Source: Hydrogenophaga sp. (GTDB taxonomy: Bacteria; Pseudomonadota; Gammaproteobacteria; Burkholderiales; Burkholderiaceae_C). Taken from it: DNA of 64,000 nucleotides. The notes under the pieces are model-generated. The model was not told the origin of the DNA, searched no databases, and worked only from the letters and a program-made list of their open reading frames with translations. Both the position numbers and the translations under genes were made by a program. Positions 38,107-46,305 of this stretch are shown here, one piece after another. Position 1 is the first letter of the stretch. Each line of letters begins with the position of its first letter. Location of the stretch: contig NZ_JADMJO010000018.1 of assembly GCF_018780385.1 (NCBI RefSeq), forward strand, positions 18,246-82,245, written 5' to 3'.

Positions 38107-39357
38107 ATGAGATCCAAGTTGCTTTCTATCGTGGCAGGTCTGGGATTGGCGCTTGCCGGTCTGCAGTCTGCGCAGGCGCAAGCCCAACCCATCAAATTCG
38201 CTCTTTGTTATGACCTGAGCAAGTCCTACGGCTTTGTCACGCCGCAAATTTCCCAAGCGGCAAATGACTACGCCAAGATATTGAATCAGAAGGGCGGCAT
38301 CGAAGGCCACCCCATCGAGATCTTGGTTCAGGACCATGGGAACGAGCCGCAACGAGGTATTGAGTGCTACGAAAAGATGAAACGCGAAGGCGCCATTGCC
38401 TTCGATTTTCTGTCTACTCCGGTTTCCCGCGCCGTTCTGCCTCGCGCCATGGCGGATGGCAATGTGATGGTGCAATCCTTCGTAGGTCGCGGCGATGCGG
38501 TCGATGGCGATGTGTTCAAATGGATTTTCCCCATTGGGCCAACCTACTGGGGACAAATGGCCAACAATATTCACTACATTAAAACCAAGGCAAACGGCAA
38601 CCTCAAGGGCGTGAAAATCGCATTCATCTACCCCGACTATCCATTCGGGCAGGAGCCAATCGGCGTGCTGAAGACACTCTCGGCCAAGGAAGGGTTTGAT
38701 TTACACCTCATACCCAACCCGATGCCGGGCAATGACCAATCCGCAGCTTGGACCCAGATCCGCCGCATCAACCCCGATTGGGTTATCAGCTGGAATCTGT
38801 CCAACATGCATGTTGTCGCAGCGCGTGAGATGAAGCGCAACGGCATTCCGATGGACAAATACATCTCCGTCAACTGGCTCAACGAAGTTGACCTCGCCAA
38901 CATCGGTCTGGAAAACGCAAAGGGCCTCAAGCGCGGCACCAACGTTACAGGTGGACAGAGCCACCCGCTGATGCAGCAGATCATTAAGGACCTGTATGAG
39001 AAAGGCAAGGGCAGCGGTGACCGCAAGCATCTCAGCGATGTTTACTACAACACCGGTCTGGCCATCTATGCCAGCGTTTTCGAGGGCGCTCGCTTGGCCA
39101 TCAAACAAAATGGCTGGCCCATCACGCCTGAGAAGATGAAGCGCGGTCTGGAAAGCTTGAAAAACTTTGACGCCGAAGACCTGCTCGCCCCCGTGACGGT
39201 GACCGCCAAGGACCATGGCGGCGGCGGCAAGACCCGCATCGACATGTGGGATGGCGCCAAGTGGGTGCCTCAGACTGACTGGTTCTCGGCGTATGACGAC
39301 GAGATCCAGGACATCGTGAAGAAAGAATCCGGCGAGTTCGCAAAGAACAAACAGTAA
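38107..39357 (+). CDS. livK: ABC transporter periplasmic binding protein (importer 1)
   Basis: The 416-residue exported protein starts at the ATG with AGGAGA seven bases upstream. It has a signal peptide ending in QSAQAQA, followed by IKFALCYDLSKSYGFVTPQ. This is the type I branched-chain-amino-acid/amide-family binding fold (Peripla_BP_6) with GGIEGHPIEILVQD. Members of this family in catabolic clusters bind aromatic or aliphatic acids. It is the last gene of ABC operon 1 and is followed by a strong terminator. Confidence 0.9.
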   Translation: MRSKLLSIVAGLGLALAGLQSAQAQAQPIKFALCYDLSKSYGFVTPQISQAANDYAKILNQKGGIEGHPIEILVQDHGNEPQRGIECYEKMKREGAIAFDFLSTPVSRAVLPRAMADGNVMVQSFVGRGDAVDGDVFKWIFPIGPTYWGQMANNIHYIKTKANGNLKGVKIAFIYPDYPFGQEPIGVLKTLSAKEGFDLHLIPNPMPGNDQSAAWTQIRRINPDWVISWNLSNMHVVAAREMKRNGIPMDKYISVNWLNEVDLANIGLENAKGLKRGTNVTGGQSHPLMQQIIKDLYEKGKGSGDRKHLSDVYYNTGLAIYASVFEGARLAIKQNGWPITPEKMKRGLESLKNFDAEDLLAPVTVTAKDHGGGGKTRIDMWDGAKWVPQTDWFSAYDDEIQDIVKKESGEFAKNKQ

Positions 39358-39368
39358 TTGCCATCCCC

Positions 39369-39426
39369 TGGGAGGGGCGTGGTCAGGTGTGTTGCGCACC
39401 GATCATGCCCCTCCCATCCTGTTTTT
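39369..39426 (+). terminator. Rho-independent terminator after ABC operon 1
   Basis: The left arm at 39369-39384 (TGGGAGGGGCGTGGTC) pairs with the right arm at 39401-39416 (GATCATGCCCCTCCCA) at 14 of 16 positions. An inner GGTG/CACC stem extends it, and a CCTGTTTTT tract follows. It lies 12 bases after the binding-protein stop codon. Confidence 0.85.
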
Positions 39427-39534
39427 CGGATTTTCATCCCTCTCTTGAATCGACCGGTGACACCCAATGCCACAGCGAATTGCCATGGCAGGGGCCAAGC
39501 CCACGACCAAACACAGAAAGATTTCGCCACATAA

Positions 39535-39550
39535 TCTAACTACTGTTTGA
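39535..39550 (+). promoter_or_regulatory. Candidate operator upstream of badH-like gene
   Basis: TCTAACTACTGTTTGA has the arm pair TCTAAC/GTTTGA with one mismatch and the same TAnn spacer as the sites at 32265 and 45998. A perfect -35-like TTGACA (39547-39552) overlaps its right arm, and ACTGT-TTG-ACAGT (39542-39554) forms a second overlapping palindrome. The badH-like ATG is 55 bases downstream. The overlap with a promoter element suits repression. Confidence 0.5.
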
Positions 39551-39605
39551 CAGTTAAAATATCAATCTCACGAACGTGGCGCCAAAAGCCCAAGGAGCAA
39601 TAAAT

Positions 39606-40403
39606 ATGGATCTCGATCTAAAAGGAAAATCGGTCATCGTCACTGGTGGTGGCTCGAACATTGGCCGCGGCATCGTGCTCGGCTTCGCCGCAGAAGGCGC
39701 CAACATCACCATCGGGGACATCGACGACAAGCAGGCGCAAAAAACGGCAGAGCTCGCGCTGGCGAGCGGCGCAGCGTCGGCGCAGGTTGTCACGACCGAT
39801 GTCACCAGGCTTGAGCAGGTGCAAGCCATGTTCAAGGCGGCCACGGACAAGTTCGGCGGCGTCGATGTCCTTGTCAACAACGTCGGCTGGGACCAGTTGA
39901 TGTTCTTCACGCAGACGACCCCCGATCTGTGGCAAAAGATCATCAACATCAACTACCTCGGCGTTCTCAACTGCACCAAGACTGCGCTTGAAGTCATGGT
40001 TCCTCGTAACGCCGGCTCCATTGTCTCCATCAGTTCCGACGCCAGCCGACAAGGTGAGCCTCGTGAAGCGGTGTATGGCGGCGTCAAGGCCGCCATCAAC
40101 AGCTTCATGAAAACGATCGCCAAGGAAAACGGGCGTTATGGCATCCGCTGCAACGTGGTATGCCCCGGCGTCACGATCCCGAGCACCACCGACGAAGTGG
40201 GCGGAAGCAGCATGTGGATCGATGCTGGCAGCATGTTCACGCCGGAGCAACTGGAAAAAGTCGCCAAGGCGCTGCCACTGCGCAAGGTGGGGCGGCCACA
40301 GGATATTGCCAATGCAGTCGTCTTCCTGTCTTCAGCGAAGGCTGCGGGTCATGTCACCGGACAGGTTCTTTCAGTGTCTGGCGGTTACAGCATGATTGGG
40401 TAA
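39606..40403 (+). CDS. badH: 2-hydroxycyclohexanecarboxyl-CoA dehydrogenase-like SDR (BadH type)
   Basis: The 265-residue SDR has TGGGSNIG at 13-20, a catalytic Ser near 143, Tyr157 and Lys161. Marked similarity to BadH is visible in VDVLVNNVGWDQ, SISSDASRQG, REAVYGGVK, RCNVVCPG and the ending VLSVSGGYSMIG. BadH oxidises 2-hydroxycyclohexane-1-carboxyl-CoA to the 2-keto compound in Rhodopseudomonas palustris. Here the BadI-like gene follows 59 bases later, in pathway order. The native substrate may carry ring substituents. AAGGAG lies upstream of the ATG. Confidence 0.87.
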   Translation: MDLDLKGKSVIVTGGGSNIGRGIVLGFAAEGANITIGDIDDKQAQKTAELALASGAASAQVVTTDVTRLEQVQAMFKAATDKFGGVDVLVNNVGWDQLMFFTQTTPDLWQKIININYLGVLNCTKTALEVMVPRNAGSIVSISSDASRQGEPREAVYGGVKAAINSFMKTIAKENGRYGIRCNVVCPGVTIPSTTDEVGGSSMWIDAGSMFTPEQLEKVAKALPLRKVGRPQDIANAVVFLSSAKAAGHVTGQVLSVSGGYSMIG

Positions 40404-40462
40404 ACGCTTGGGCATGGCCGGCAGACATGCGAAGTCGAAATACCAGACAAAAAGGAAAACTC

Positions 40463-41254
40463 ATGGAATTCAAGGACATCCTCTACGAAGAACGCGACTC
40501 GGTGGCCTACATCGCGATCAACCGCCCTGACGTGATGAATGCGTTTCGCGGCCAGACCGTCGAGGAACTGCTGCAGGCATTCATGAAAGCAGGCTGGGAC
40601 AAGCGAATCGCCGCCATTGTGCTCACGGGAACGGGTGACCGTGCTTTCTGCACCGGCGGCGATCAGTCGGCTCATGCCGGCCAGTACGACGGCCGCGGCA
40701 CCATCGGCATCCCGGTGGAAGAGTTTCACAGCGCCATTCGTGACGTACCCAAGCCCGTGATCGCCCGCGTGCAGGGCTACGCCATTGGCGGTGGCAATGT
40801 CTTGGCCACCTTGTGCGACATGACCATTGCCTCGGAAAAGGCCGTGTTTGGCCAGGTCGGCCCGAAGGTTGGCTCGGTCGATCCTGGCTGGGGCACGGCG
40901 TACCTGAGCCATGTGGTTGGAGAAAAGAAAGCACGCGAGATCTGGTACATGTGCCGCCGCTACAGTGCGCAGGAAGCCCTGGCCATGGGGCTGTGCAACA
41001 CCGTCGTTCCCCACGACCAACTCGACGCCGAAGTCGCCCGCTGGTGCAAGGAAATTGTCGAAAAAAGCCCGACCGCTCTGGCGATCGCGAAACGCTCTTT
41101 CAACGCATCCACCGAGCACATTCGCGGCATCGGCAGCCTGGGACTTCAAGCGCTGAGCCTGTACTATGACACGGCAGAATCCAAAGAAGGCGTGAGCGCT
41201 TTCCTGGAAAAACGCCGGCCTGATTTCAGGCAGTGGGCGAATGGTCGCAAGTGA
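40463..41254 (+). CDS. badI: 2-ketocyclohexanecarboxyl-CoA hydrolase-like crotonase (BadI type)
   Basis: The 263-residue protein matches BadI through most of its length: RPDVMNAFRG, DRAFCTGGDQS, YDGRGTIG, RDVPKPVIARVQGYAIGGGN, FGQVGPKVGSVDPGWGTAYL and VVGEKKAREIWYMC. BadI opens the ring of 2-ketocyclohexane-1-carboxyl-CoA by hydrolysis, giving pimelyl-CoA, and is related to MenB. The presence of BadH- and BadI-like genes in tandem is strong evidence for an alicyclic ring-cleavage step. AAGGA lies seven bases before the ATG. Confidence 0.92.
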   Translation: MEFKDILYEERDSVAYIAINRPDVMNAFRGQTVEELLQAFMKAGWDKRIAAIVLTGTGDRAFCTGGDQSAHAGQYDGRGTIGIPVEEFHSAIRDVPKPVIARVQGYAIGGGNVLATLCDMTIASEKAVFGQVGPKVGSVDPGWGTAYLSHVVGEKKAREIWYMCRRYSAQEALAMGLCNTVVPHDQLDAEVARWCKEIVEKSPTALAIAKRSFNASTEHIRGIGSLGLQALSLYYDTAESKEGVSAFLEKRRPDFRQWANGRK

Positions 41255-41282
41255 GCAACCCCATGCGACGAGACGTTGCTCA
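41252..41282 (+). other. Hairpin after badI-like gene
   Basis: TGAGCAAC (41252-41259, including the stop codon) pairs perfectly with GTTGCTCA (41275-41282) around a 15-base loop. No T-run follows. It may attenuate or stabilise the transcript end between the badI-like and tetR genes. Confidence 0.4.
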
Positions 41283-41313
41283 AGGCCGCCCCTTCGACCA
41301 AAGCTAGGTTTGA

Positions 41314-41340
41314 TACGATTCGTAATTTGGATCTACCAAA
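41314..41340 (+). promoter_or_regulatory. Inverted repeats upstream of tetR
   Basis: Two adjacent palindromes, TACGA-T-TCGTA (41314-41324) and TTTGG-ATCTA-CCAAA (41326-41340), end 8 bases before the tetR start. They may be an autoregulatory operator. They do not match the CTAACTA motif, which leaves open whether this regulator binds those sites. Confidence 0.35.
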
Positions 41341-41347
41341 CGGTCAA

Positions 41348-41980
41348 ATGATGTCAAATACAGACGCAAAACCCAGCAAAAATGAGGTAGATGGTCCCGC
41401 CACACGCGAACGCGTGCTGCTCGAAGCTGCAAGGCTATTCAGGCATCATGGTTATGCAGCAACTACTTTGCGCGAGGTTGCGGATGCTGCCGGCGTCAAA
41501 GCCGGCAGTATCTACTATCACTTCGAATCGAAAGAGCAGATCCTGGGCGAGGTATTGGACAAAGGCATCACCATCGTCGCAGATGCCGTACGCACCCGTG
41601 TTGCGGCTCTTCCCGAAAGTGCACCCTGGCGAGATCGAATCGCCGCTGGCATTGAAGGCCATCTCTGGGGAATGCTGCATTATGGCGACTTCACGTCAGC
41701 CAACATCCGCATCTACGGCCAAATCCCGACCAGCGCAAAAAATCGCCACCGGGTCGTGCGGCGGGCTTACGCAGACTATTGGGATCGGCTGCTCGAATCA
41801 GCGCTCGCCAGTGGCGAATTGCGCGACGACACCAGCACGGCCATGATTCGGCTTTTCGTGATTGGGGCATTGAACTGGACCGTCGAATGGTACAACCCCC
41901 AACGCGGCTCTTTTCGTGACTTCTCGCGTCAAATCACGGGGATCGTGTTCGATGGAATTCTCACGCATGACAAAGCATAG
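41348..41980 (+). CDS. TetR-family transcriptional regulator
   Basis: The 210-residue regulator starts at the ATG of MMSNTDAKPS; an upstream in-frame TTG at 41276 is unlikely. It has an N-terminal TetR helix-turn-helix (ARLFRHHGYAATTLREVADAAGVKAGSIYYHF). The C-terminal ligand domain contains FVIGALNWTVEWYNPQRG, a pattern of the subgroup with KstR2-like acyl-CoA-responsive repressors. It probably senses a pathway CoA thioester and controls the surrounding catabolic genes. A weak ribosome site and inverted repeats lie just upstream. Confidence 0.9.
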   Translation: MMSNTDAKPSKNEVDGPATRERVLLEAARLFRHHGYAATTLREVADAAGVKAGSIYYHFESKEQILGEVLDKGITIVADAVRTRVAALPESAPWRDRIAAGIEGHLWGMLHYGDFTSANIRIYGQIPTSAKNRHRVVRRAYADYWDRLLESALASGELRDDTSTAMIRLFVIGALNWTVEWYNPQRGSFRDFSRQITGIVFDGILTHDKA

Positions 41981-42124
41981 TCGCGATGCATTGCCGGCAA
42001 CTTCAACAAGCCGGGCCGAGAAACTGACAGCAATAGTCCACATGTCGCCTACGTTGCGCAGTGGCACGCTGACCGGCTGCGTCTGGGGACTCCCAAATTG
42101 GACAACCCGCCGCAGGAGCAGCAA

Positions 42125-42634
42125 ATGACCATCAAAGAAGGCTGGCGCGGCCGATTCTATGAAGACTTCGAGGTCGGCGACGAGTATCGGCATGCACTCG
42201 GCCGTACCCTGACCCAGAACGACAACATCTGGTTCACGTTGCTGACGCAAAACACGGCTCCACTGCACTTTGATGCCCATTACGCCGCGCAGACGGAGTT
42301 CGGCCGCCCGCTCGTCAACTCCTGCCTAACGCTCGCCCTGGTGACGGGGCAGACGGTGAGCGATGTCTCGCAAAACGTCATGGCCAACCTTGGGTGGGAT
42401 GAAGTCCGGTTGCCGCATCCGGTGTTCGAAGGCGACACGATTTACTCCCGCTCCACAGTACTGGCCAAACGTGAGTCTCGGTCGAGGACCAATGTCGGCG
42501 TAGTCACGGTGCGTACCGAAGGCTACAAACAGAGCGGCGTCATTGTCTGTACCTTCAAGCGCACGGTCATGGTCTACAAACGTGACGGCGCACCGCGCAC
42601 TGCACCGCCGCTGCCGGCCGACAACAGCCACTGA
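42125..42634 (+). CDS. MaoC-family dehydratase/hydratase
   Basis: The 169-residue single-hotdog MaoC protein starts at ATG 42125 with AGGAG seven bases before it; an upstream TTG is rejected. It has FEVGDEYRHALGRTLTQ, then NDNIWFTLLTQNTAPLHFDAHYA, the hydratase-2-like active-site region with Asn/Asp and His, then GRPLVNSCLTLALVTG. This resembles mesaconyl/methylmalyl-CoA-type MaoC hydratases. Likely hydrates a short or branched enoyl-CoA. It is separated from tetR by 144 bases with no gene. Confidence 0.87.
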   Translation: MTIKEGWRGRFYEDFEVGDEYRHALGRTLTQNDNIWFTLLTQNTAPLHFDAHYAAQTEFGRPLVNSCLTLALVTGQTVSDVSQNVMANLGWDEVRLPHPVFEGDTIYSRSTVLAKRESRSRTNVGVVTVRTEGYKQSGVIVCTFKRTVMVYKRDGAPRTAPPLPADNSH

Positions 42635-42691
42635 ACCGCCCCATTTCGTCAACTTAGGCCCCAGGGCCGCCAACTCTTTGATTCTCTCTGC

Positions 42692-44377
42692 ATGAAGCCT
42701 ACCTCACTCCTCGATCGATACGGTCCCCGCGAAGCGATGGAGTATGACGTGGTGGTGGTGGGCGCCGGCCCCGGCGGTTTGGCCACGGCCATCCACCTCA
42801 AGCAGCTCGCGGCTGAAAAGGGCGAGGACGTCTCGGTGGTGCTGCTGGAAAAAGGCTCCGCGCCCGGCGCTCACATTCTTTCCGGCGCGGTCATGGACCC
42901 AATCGCACTGAACGAACTATTCCCCAACTGGAAGGATCTGGGCGCACCGCTGAACCAACCCGTTACCGGCGACGACGTGCTTTTCCTGAGCGAAACCGGT
43001 GCCAGGCGCACACCCAACTTCCTGGTGCCCGACTGCTTCCACAACGAGGGCAACTACGTCATCAGCCTGGGCGCCCTGACCCAATGGCTGGGCGAGCAGG
43101 CTGAAGGCTTGGGCGTGGAAATCTTCCCGGGTTTCACAGCCGCCGAGGTTCTGTACGACGACAACGATTCGGTCAAAGGAGTAGCTACCGGCAACCTTGG
43201 CATTGGCAAGGACGGCCAGCCGCACGACGGCTTCCAGCTCGGCATGGAATTACACGCGAAGTACACCATCTTTGCCGAAGGCGCGCGCGGCCACCTGGGC
43301 AAGCAACTCATCGCTAAATACAAGCTTGACGAAGGCCGCGATCCGCAAAGCCATGCCATCGGCATCAAGGAACTTTGGGAGATCGACCCGACCCGCGCCC
43401 AACCCGGCCGTGTGGTACACACGGCCGGCTGGCCAATGGACACCCAGACCTACGGCGGCGGTTTTCTCTACCACTTGGAAGGAAACAAGGTCACGCTTGG
43501 CTTCGTCACCGGGCTCGACTACAAAAACCCTTGGCTCAGTCCCTTTGAGGAAATGCAGCGCTGGAAGGCCCACCCGGCCATTCGCGCCCACATCGAAGGT
43601 GGCAAGCGCATCGGCTACGGCGCGCGCGCCATCACCGCCGGCGGCCTGCTCAGCCTGCCCAAGACCGTGTTCCCGGGCGGCGCGCTGATCGGCTGTGATG
43701 CCGGCTACCTGAACGCCGCACGCATCAAAGGTAGCCACGCCGCTATCAAGAGCGGCATGCTGGCCGCCGAAGCCGCGTTTGAAGCCCTGGCCGCCGGACG
43801 CAGCAGCGACGAACTCAGCGCCTACCCAGCTGCGTTCGAAAACAGCTGGTTACACACCGAACTCGACCAGTCACGCAATTTCAAGCAATGGTTCAAGAAG
43901 GGCCACCTCGTCGGTGCCTTGATGGTCGGCATTGAGCAGTGGCTGCTGCCTAGACTCGGCATCAAGCGTCCGCCCTGGACGATTCACCGCACTCAGGCCG
44001 ACCACGCCACCCTGAGCCCTGCCGCCGAGATGCCGCAGATCAGCTACCCCAAGCCCGACGGCAAGCTCACCTTCGACCGGCTCTCCAGCGTGTTCGTCAG
44101 CAACACCAACCACGAAGAAAACCAGCCTGCGCACCTGACACTAAAAGACGCCAGCCTGCCGGTGCAGATCAACTTGGCGAAATATGCCGGCCCCGAGAGC
44201 CGTTACTGCCCGGCCGGCGTTTACGAGTTCGTCAAAAACCCGGACAACAGCGACCGCCTACAGATCAACGCGCAGAACTGCGTGCACTGCAAGACCTGCG
44301 ACATCAAGGACCCGACGCAGAACATCGTCTGGGTCACGCCCGAAGGCGGCGGCGGGCCGAACTACGCGGGAATGTAG
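42692..44377 (+). CDS. Electron transfer flavoprotein:ubiquinone oxidoreductase
   Basis: The 561-residue ETF-QO has the N-terminal FAD motif VVGAGPGGL, the quinone-binding and amphipathic central region with PGGALIGCDAGYLN, and a C-terminal 4Fe-4S ferredoxin domain with Cys near 506, 530, 533 and 536 (NCVHCKTC). It takes electrons from reduced ETF, itself fed by the six ACAD genes in this window, and passes them to the quinone pool at the inner membrane. ETF subunit genes are not in the window. Complete and of normal length. Confidence 0.95.
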   Translation: MKPTSLLDRYGPREAMEYDVVVVGAGPGGLATAIHLKQLAAEKGEDVSVVLLEKGSAPGAHILSGAVMDPIALNELFPNWKDLGAPLNQPVTGDDVLFLSETGARRTPNFLVPDCFHNEGNYVISLGALTQWLGEQAEGLGVEIFPGFTAAEVLYDDNDSVKGVATGNLGIGKDGQPHDGFQLGMELHAKYTIFAEGARGHLGKQLIAKYKLDEGRDPQSHAIGIKELWEIDPTRAQPGRVVHTAGWPMDTQTYGGGFLYHLEGNKVTLGFVTGLDYKNPWLSPFEEMQRWKAHPAIRAHIEGGKRIGYGARAITAGGLLSLPKTVFPGGALIGCDAGYLNAARIKGSHAAIKSGMLAAEAAFEALAAGRSSDELSAYPAAFENSWLHTELDQSRNFKQWFKKGHLVGALMVGIEQWLLPRLGIKRPPWTIHRTQADHATLSPAAEMPQISYPKPDGKLTFDRLSSVFVSNTNHEENQPAHLTLKDASLPVQINLAKYAGPESRYCPAGVYEFVKNPDNSDRLQINAQNCVHCKTCDIKDPTQNIVWVTPEGGGGPNYAGM

Positions 44378-44564
44378 CCGAGGGACGGCGGATTCAAATC
44401 TGAAGTACAACCCCATGGGCTTCACTGATCGAGTGTGGAATGTTGCGGGCTGTTCAGGAGTAGCTCCCGATGGAACGCAAGTGGGGACCGTACGCCCAGT
44501 ACACCCTTCCGCGTCCGGTTATTGATCTGATCGGTGATCTTGCCCCCGTATTTCAGGACACGGC
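44378..44564. other. Gene-free spacer before the IS mosaic
   Basis: This 187-base region follows the ETF-QO stop. No credible gene, hairpin terminator or operator was seen. It may include the former IS end. Confidence 0.4.
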
Positions 44565-45219
44565 CTATACGCAATGTAGCGCCGGTTGTTCAAGTTGAGA
44601 GCGGCGTAGTTGCTCAACCCGTTGCCGCCTGAACTCGCGCGGCGATTTCATCTTCAGGCTCGAGTGCGGGTGGATCTCGTTGAAGTGCTCGAACGCAGCT
44701 GGCAACTGCGCCAGCACCGTCGATGCATTGCTGAAGTCCATGCGCCCGACGTAGTCGCGCTTGAACGTGTTGACGAAGCTCTTGGCCATGCCATTGCTCT
44801 GCGGACTGCACGCCGGCGTATTGACCGGCGCCAGCCCCAGTGAGCGTGCGATGCGTTGAGTCTCATGGGCGATGTAGGCGCTGCCGTTGTCCGTCAGGGA
44901 TTGCAGCGGGTAGCCCGAGGGCAAGGCTTCCACCGCACCGAAGCGCTTCTCCACCGCCTCGATGAGCATCTCGCGCACCGGCTCGCCTGGCAGGCTTTTG
45001 CCCTCCCATGCAAGGAAGGCCATGATCTCGCGATCACAGCAGTCTTTGGCGAACGCGGCTGTCACGGTCTAGCCCGAGTCGCACTTGATCTCGAAGCCGT
45101 CAGAGCACCAGCGCGTGTCGCTGGCCTGCACAGAGACGGGGCCGGTGTGCCTGCGGCTCGATTGCGCTCGCCGTGGCGCCTTGGGCAACAGCAAGGCGTT
45201 GGCAGCCATGACCCGATAG
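44565..45219 (-). pseudogene. Truncated IS3-family transposase (OrfB) remnant
   Basis: The C-terminal two-thirds of an IS3/IS2-group OrfB integrase. The readable sequence begins at YRVMAANALLLPKAPRR, goes through DTRWCSDGFEIKCDSG, then an in-frame TAG near 45071, then TVTAAFAKDCCDREIM. Later come the second catalytic Asp (LTDNGSAYIA) and SPQSNGMAKSF. The third DDE residue, Glu in NGMAESF, is Lys here. N-terminal part and OrfA are missing. With the stop codon and the lost Glu it is inactive. It abuts the IS30 remnant at about 45219. Confidence 0.88.
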
Positions 45220-45870
45220 GCTCAGCGATCCCCAAGAGCTTGTCAGAGAAGGCCTGCATTACATTGACCGCGCTGGCGGGCTTGAACTCGGGCAGCTTGA
45301 TGAGCATGAGAAGCCGGCTGGTGCGCTCGACCAGCGTGCCCACTGCACTTGCCTTGACCGATCCCTTGATGAGATCGCCTTCCCAGTGCTCGGGGAACTG
45401 TCGGTCTTCAATCTCGGGCGGGCGCACGTGGATGCTCACCATGTCAGGGATCTGACCTCTTCGGTCTTCTCCTTTGCTGCGAGGTAGTCATCGGTTGTGG
45501 GCGTGACGCAGGGTGGCGATCAGCTCCAGGGCAATCTGTTCGGGCGACCAGCGCTGACCCGAAAGTGGCGCATCAGGCCGTACAGGATGCCATCGCGATG
45601 GAGCTTGTTTAGCGGATCGCTTTGTCGACGGCGCTGCAGGGCACAGGCACGTGCTGCAGTGCAGGCGTAGCCTGCGGGCTGTGCGTTACGCCGCAGCTCT
45701 CGGCGGATGCTGCTCGGGGAGCGTCCCAGGACCAAAACCATGGTTCGAACGCTGTGCTTTTGCTGGACCAGGCTGGCCAGTGTCACTCGGTCTACGGGCT
45801 GGAGTTGTTGATAGCGCTTGAGTGGGCTGCATTGCAGCTGCGGACCTTTCTCGGTAGCAGGTGTTGCACT
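45220..45870 (-). pseudogene. Broken IS30-family transposase remnant
   Basis: IS30 pieces on the minus strand. The N-terminal HTH part (KRYQQLQPVDR, LASLVQQKHSVRTM, GRSPSSIRRELRRNA, LNKLHRDGILYGLMRHF) runs to about 45540. After a frame break and missing sequence, the DDE-domain start follows (IHVRPPEIEDR, HWEGDLIKG, VERTSRLLMLIKL) to AEP at about 45220, where it fuses to the IS3 remnant. The C-terminal part is absent. It marks past transposition at the junction between the badHI/ETF-QO block and ABC operon 2. Confidence 0.85.
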
Positions 45871-46305
45871 TCAGTCTTGATCCGCCGACGCTGAGTCACC
45901 GGCTCTCGTTCGGAAGCGCGCCTGGGCAGGCGCTACCGCTCGCACTCGAAACGGGACTTGATGGCAGTGGCATAGGGATTTCCCGAATAGCCTCTAACCT
46001 AACTACCGTTAGATTAGAGACATCTAAACAAGGCAAGATGCACAACTCGGCAAACGGCAAGGCACAGGGCAGGCACGTCGCCGACCCAACACGGCCAACA
46101 CGGGACAAACTTTGAGTAAATTCACTGCCCCCCCAACCTGCACCCTGGAAACCAAAGGCCACGGTCGTGCCCACGAATCCGGCCCATCCGACCCGAAGGT
46201 CTGCACGACTGCGGCCGCCATCTTGGCGCACCCCTCCACTACGCTCGACCGGCACACCCGTTCAATGGTTGGGCCCCTACAGAACGGGGCAAGGAACGGT
46301 CTGTC
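45871..46305. promoter_or_regulatory. Upstream region of ABC operon 2
   Basis: About 430 bases lack a credible gene. The region contains the operator-like site at 45998-46013, then a leader of about 290 bases up to the LivF ATG. Short open frames inside it have no ribosome site or recognisable sequence. No clear -35/-10 pair was found by eye. Confidence 0.5.
45998..46013 (+). promoter_or_regulatory. Candidate operator upstream of ABC operon 2
   Basis: CCTAACTACCGTTAGA has a perfect CTAAC/GTTAG arm pair with a 4-base spacer. It shares CCTAACTA with the site at 32265 before ABC operon 1. The two importer operons thus carry nearly the same palindrome despite different gene order, which supports common regulation. 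Confidence 0.6.
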
